Positions 62,911-64,000 of a DNA stretch of 64,000 nt are shown here, piece by piece; position 1 is the first letter of the stretch, and the number at the start of each line of letters is the position of its first letter. The translations under genes were made by a program, and so were the position numbers. This DNA comes from Myxococcales bacterium. GTDB lineage: Bacteria > Myxococcota_A > Bradymonadia > UBA7976 > UBA1532. The stretch covers positions 1 to 64,000 of the forward strand of contig JACKDN010000016.1 of NCBI GenBank assembly GCA_020633465.1, in the 5' to 3' direction. Below the pieces are notes generated by a model. The model made no database searches. It was not told where the DNA came from and saw only the letters and a program-made list of their open reading frames with translations.

Positions 62911-63840
62911 ATGAGCGTCGACCTCTCGGCGGACACGCTGAGCGTCATCGCATCGCTCAAGTTGCAGGTGCTGTTGGCGATCGCCGAGGACGACTACCTG
63001 TTGTCGCGCCTGTTCCTCAAGGGCGGAACCGCCATCGACTACCAACTTCACGAGGGCCTCGGTCGCTCCTCGACCGACCTCGACTTCTCCGTCGAGGGTC
63101 CGCTACCGCCCCTCCACGAGGTCGAACGCCACTTCACCGACGCACTCACCCAACGGTTCGCGGATCAGCCCTTCGTCGCCTTCGACATCACGGTGCAGGA
63201 GAAGCCCCGGCCGCAGCCGCCCGACAAGACGACCTGGCCCGACTTCTGGGGCGGGTACCGGGTCTCGCTGAAGCTGGTGCGGCGCGGACTCTGGGAGCAG
63301 CTCGGCGGCGCCGACAATCTGGCGGGCGTCCGCCGGCAGGCCGAGGTCGTGGGTGATCGCCAGCACCGCACCTTCAAGGTCGAGATCAGCAAGCACGAGT
63401 ACGTCGGCGATCACTACGACATGGTCACCATCGCCGAGACCGGCGAGGTCATCTTCGCGTACTCGGTGCCGCTGCTGATCGCCGAGAAGCTGCGGGCGAT
63501 CTGCCAGCAGCTGCCCGAGTATCCGCACGGCCACTCGGCGAAGCGTTCGCGGGACTATTTCGACATCCTCCGGTTGGCCACGACCGTGGCCGATCGAGCA
63601 GGGCTCGTTGCGCTCCTCGCCCAGATCGTCCCCCCCGTCTTCGCGGCAAAGGCGGTCCCCGTCGAATGGTTGCAGCGGGTCGACGATGCCGATGTGGTCG
63701 ATCACCACCGTGACGACTTCGAGACCCGGCTGCGCGCGACGGTGCAGGCCGGTCAGCGGTTGCCGCCCTTCGAGCACTTCGTCGGCGAGGTGGGCGCGCT
63801 GGCTGATGCGATCCTCGCCGCCATCGCGGCGCGCAAATAG
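62911..63840 (+). CDS. AbiEii-type nucleotidyltransferase toxin
   Basis: A 309-residue protein of the AbiEii/AbiGii (PF08843-like) family. FLKGGTAIDYQLHEGLGRSSTDLDFSVEG at ~35-63 is the GSx10DxD-like nucleotidyltransferase site (GG-T, then R-S-x-DLDF). Further motifs are FKVEISKHEYVG (third acidic/strand region), VPLLIAEKLRAICQQ and KRSRDYFDILRL (the KxRDxxD motif of the family). Such toxins are thought to transfer nucleotides to tRNA and halt growth, giving phage abortive infection in some hosts. GGGGAGGCGC precedes the ATG. Length is usual for the family. Complete and presumably active with the upstream antitoxin. Confidence 0.9.
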   Translation: MSVDLSADTLSVIASLKLQVLLAIAEDDYLLSRLFLKGGTAIDYQLHEGLGRSSTDLDFSVEGPLPPLHEVERHFTDALTQRFADQPFVAFDITVQEKPRPQPPDKTTWPDFWGGYRVSLKLVRRGLWEQLGGADNLAGVRRQAEVVGDRQHRTFKVEISKHEYVGDHYDMVTIAETGEVIFAYSVPLLIAEKLRAICQQLPEYPHGHSAKRSRDYFDILRLATTVADRAGLVALLAQIVPPVFAAKAVPVEWLQRVDDADVVDHHRDDFETRLRATVQAGQRLPPFEHFVGEVGALADAILAAIAARK

Positions 63841-63867
63841 ACGCCACGCGAGGGTGGGGCGACCGCC

Positions 63868-64000
63868 TCAGCGGCGCCGGCGGCGCAGGCCCAGTAGGAA
63901 CAGGGCGAGGAGGACGGGCGCGCCGGCGGGCGGGGTGGCGGCGCAACCGTCGCCGCTGTTCTGGGCGCCGAGGGGGGTCGGGTCGTCGTCGCGGCCGGGA
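63868..64000 (-). CDS. C-terminal end of a MYXO-CTERM-like surface protein (partial)
   Basis: Only the last 43 residues lie in the window. They contain an acidic-polar segment (GRDDDPTPLGAQNSGDG), a single Cys, a Pro/Ala-rich spacer, a hydrophobic run (VLLALFLLGL) and five Arg before the stop at 63868-63870. This Cys-hydrophobic-Arg5 ending is the MYXO-CTERM sorting tail found on surface proteins of Myxococcota (family knowledge), which are processed and anchored at the cell surface. The rest of the gene is beyond the right edge. It is convergent with the AbiEii gene. Confidence 0.75.
   Translation of the reverse strand, partial: PGRDDDPTPLGAQNSGDGCAATPPAGAPVLLALFLLGLRRRRR

Overview
This window is very GC-rich DNA, most likely from a member of the Myxococcota (former Deltaproteobacteria). 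The lineage call rests on several features. A partial minus-strand gene at the right edge ends in a MYXO-CTERM-like tail (Gly-Asp-Gly-Cys, a hydrophobic stretch, then five Arg). There are many exported proteins with MopE-type Cys-Asn-Gly-x-Asp-Asp-Asp-Cys-Asp-Gly repeats and thrombospondin type 3 repeats. About eleven predicted lipoproteins carry Asp/Ala- or Gly/Pro-rich linkers. There is also a kinase/ATPase/histidine-kinase hybrid and an RHS-type giant surface protein. No phage, plasmid replication genes, rRNA, tRNA or CRISPR array was seen.

Layout. 0-5 kb: a REP-associated (Y1-like) transposase running in from the left edge faces the N-terminal part of an RHS-type secreted protein that seems cut off where the transposase region begins, with a small exported protein translationally coupled upstream. 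5-18 kb: mostly housekeeping or metabolic genes (LysR regulator, glucanase-fold lipoprotein, saccharopine-dehydrogenase-like reductase, phospholipase D, an operon of a UbiB/ABC1 kinase with a degenerate AAA+ protein and an APC permease, a zinc-ribbon membrane protein, quinone oxidoreductase, thioredoxin). A MITE-like inverted-repeat element lies at 8.7-8.9 kb. 18 kb: an AbrB/MazE-type antitoxin followed by only the N-terminal stub of a Doc toxin. 19-24.4 kb: a compact minus-strand operon of exported proteins (DUF1501 Tat substrate, CxxCH-containing DUF1588-like protein, lipoproteins). 24.5-27.2 kb: a modular surface lipoprotein. 27.2-34.2 kb: a Uma2 nuclease-fold protein, then a response regulator/LuxR pair and a very large Ser/Thr kinase-ATPase-GAF-histidine kinase.

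From about 28.6 to 36.4 kb, and again near 42.6-43.4 and 44.6-44.8 kb, otherwise well-conserved proteins are broken by many single-base frame changes. Because the family motifs continue in alternate frames, these look like recent indels or sequence errors rather than old decay. They affect the kinase, an Asp-rich lipoprotein, a collagen-like DUF1554 protein, an L,D-transpeptidase and the Gly-rich linker of an M23 peptidase lipoprotein. 36.4-42.3 kb is intact housekeeping (TsaC/Sua5, SDR, HemN, outer-membrane-like protein, metallophosphoesterase).

42.4-60 kb is a co-directional cell-envelope block: L,D-transpeptidase, M23 endopeptidase lipoprotein, then a 3,774-residue lipoprotein. This giant joins 21 MopE repeats, Ig/PKD-like domains, an RHS/YD-repeat shell, a roughly 200-residue collagen-like Gly-Gly-Pro tract and a C-terminal PPC-like domain in place of a recognisable toxin. 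60-64 kb: a structured repeat region, an HTTM membrane protein, and an AbiEi/AbiEii type IV toxin-antitoxin pair preceded by two near-identical 18-bp palindromes that look like its operator.

The most interesting items are the RHS-collagen giant, the AbiE operator pair, the kinase/degenerate-AAA+ coupling, and the truncated RHS gene beside a transposase.
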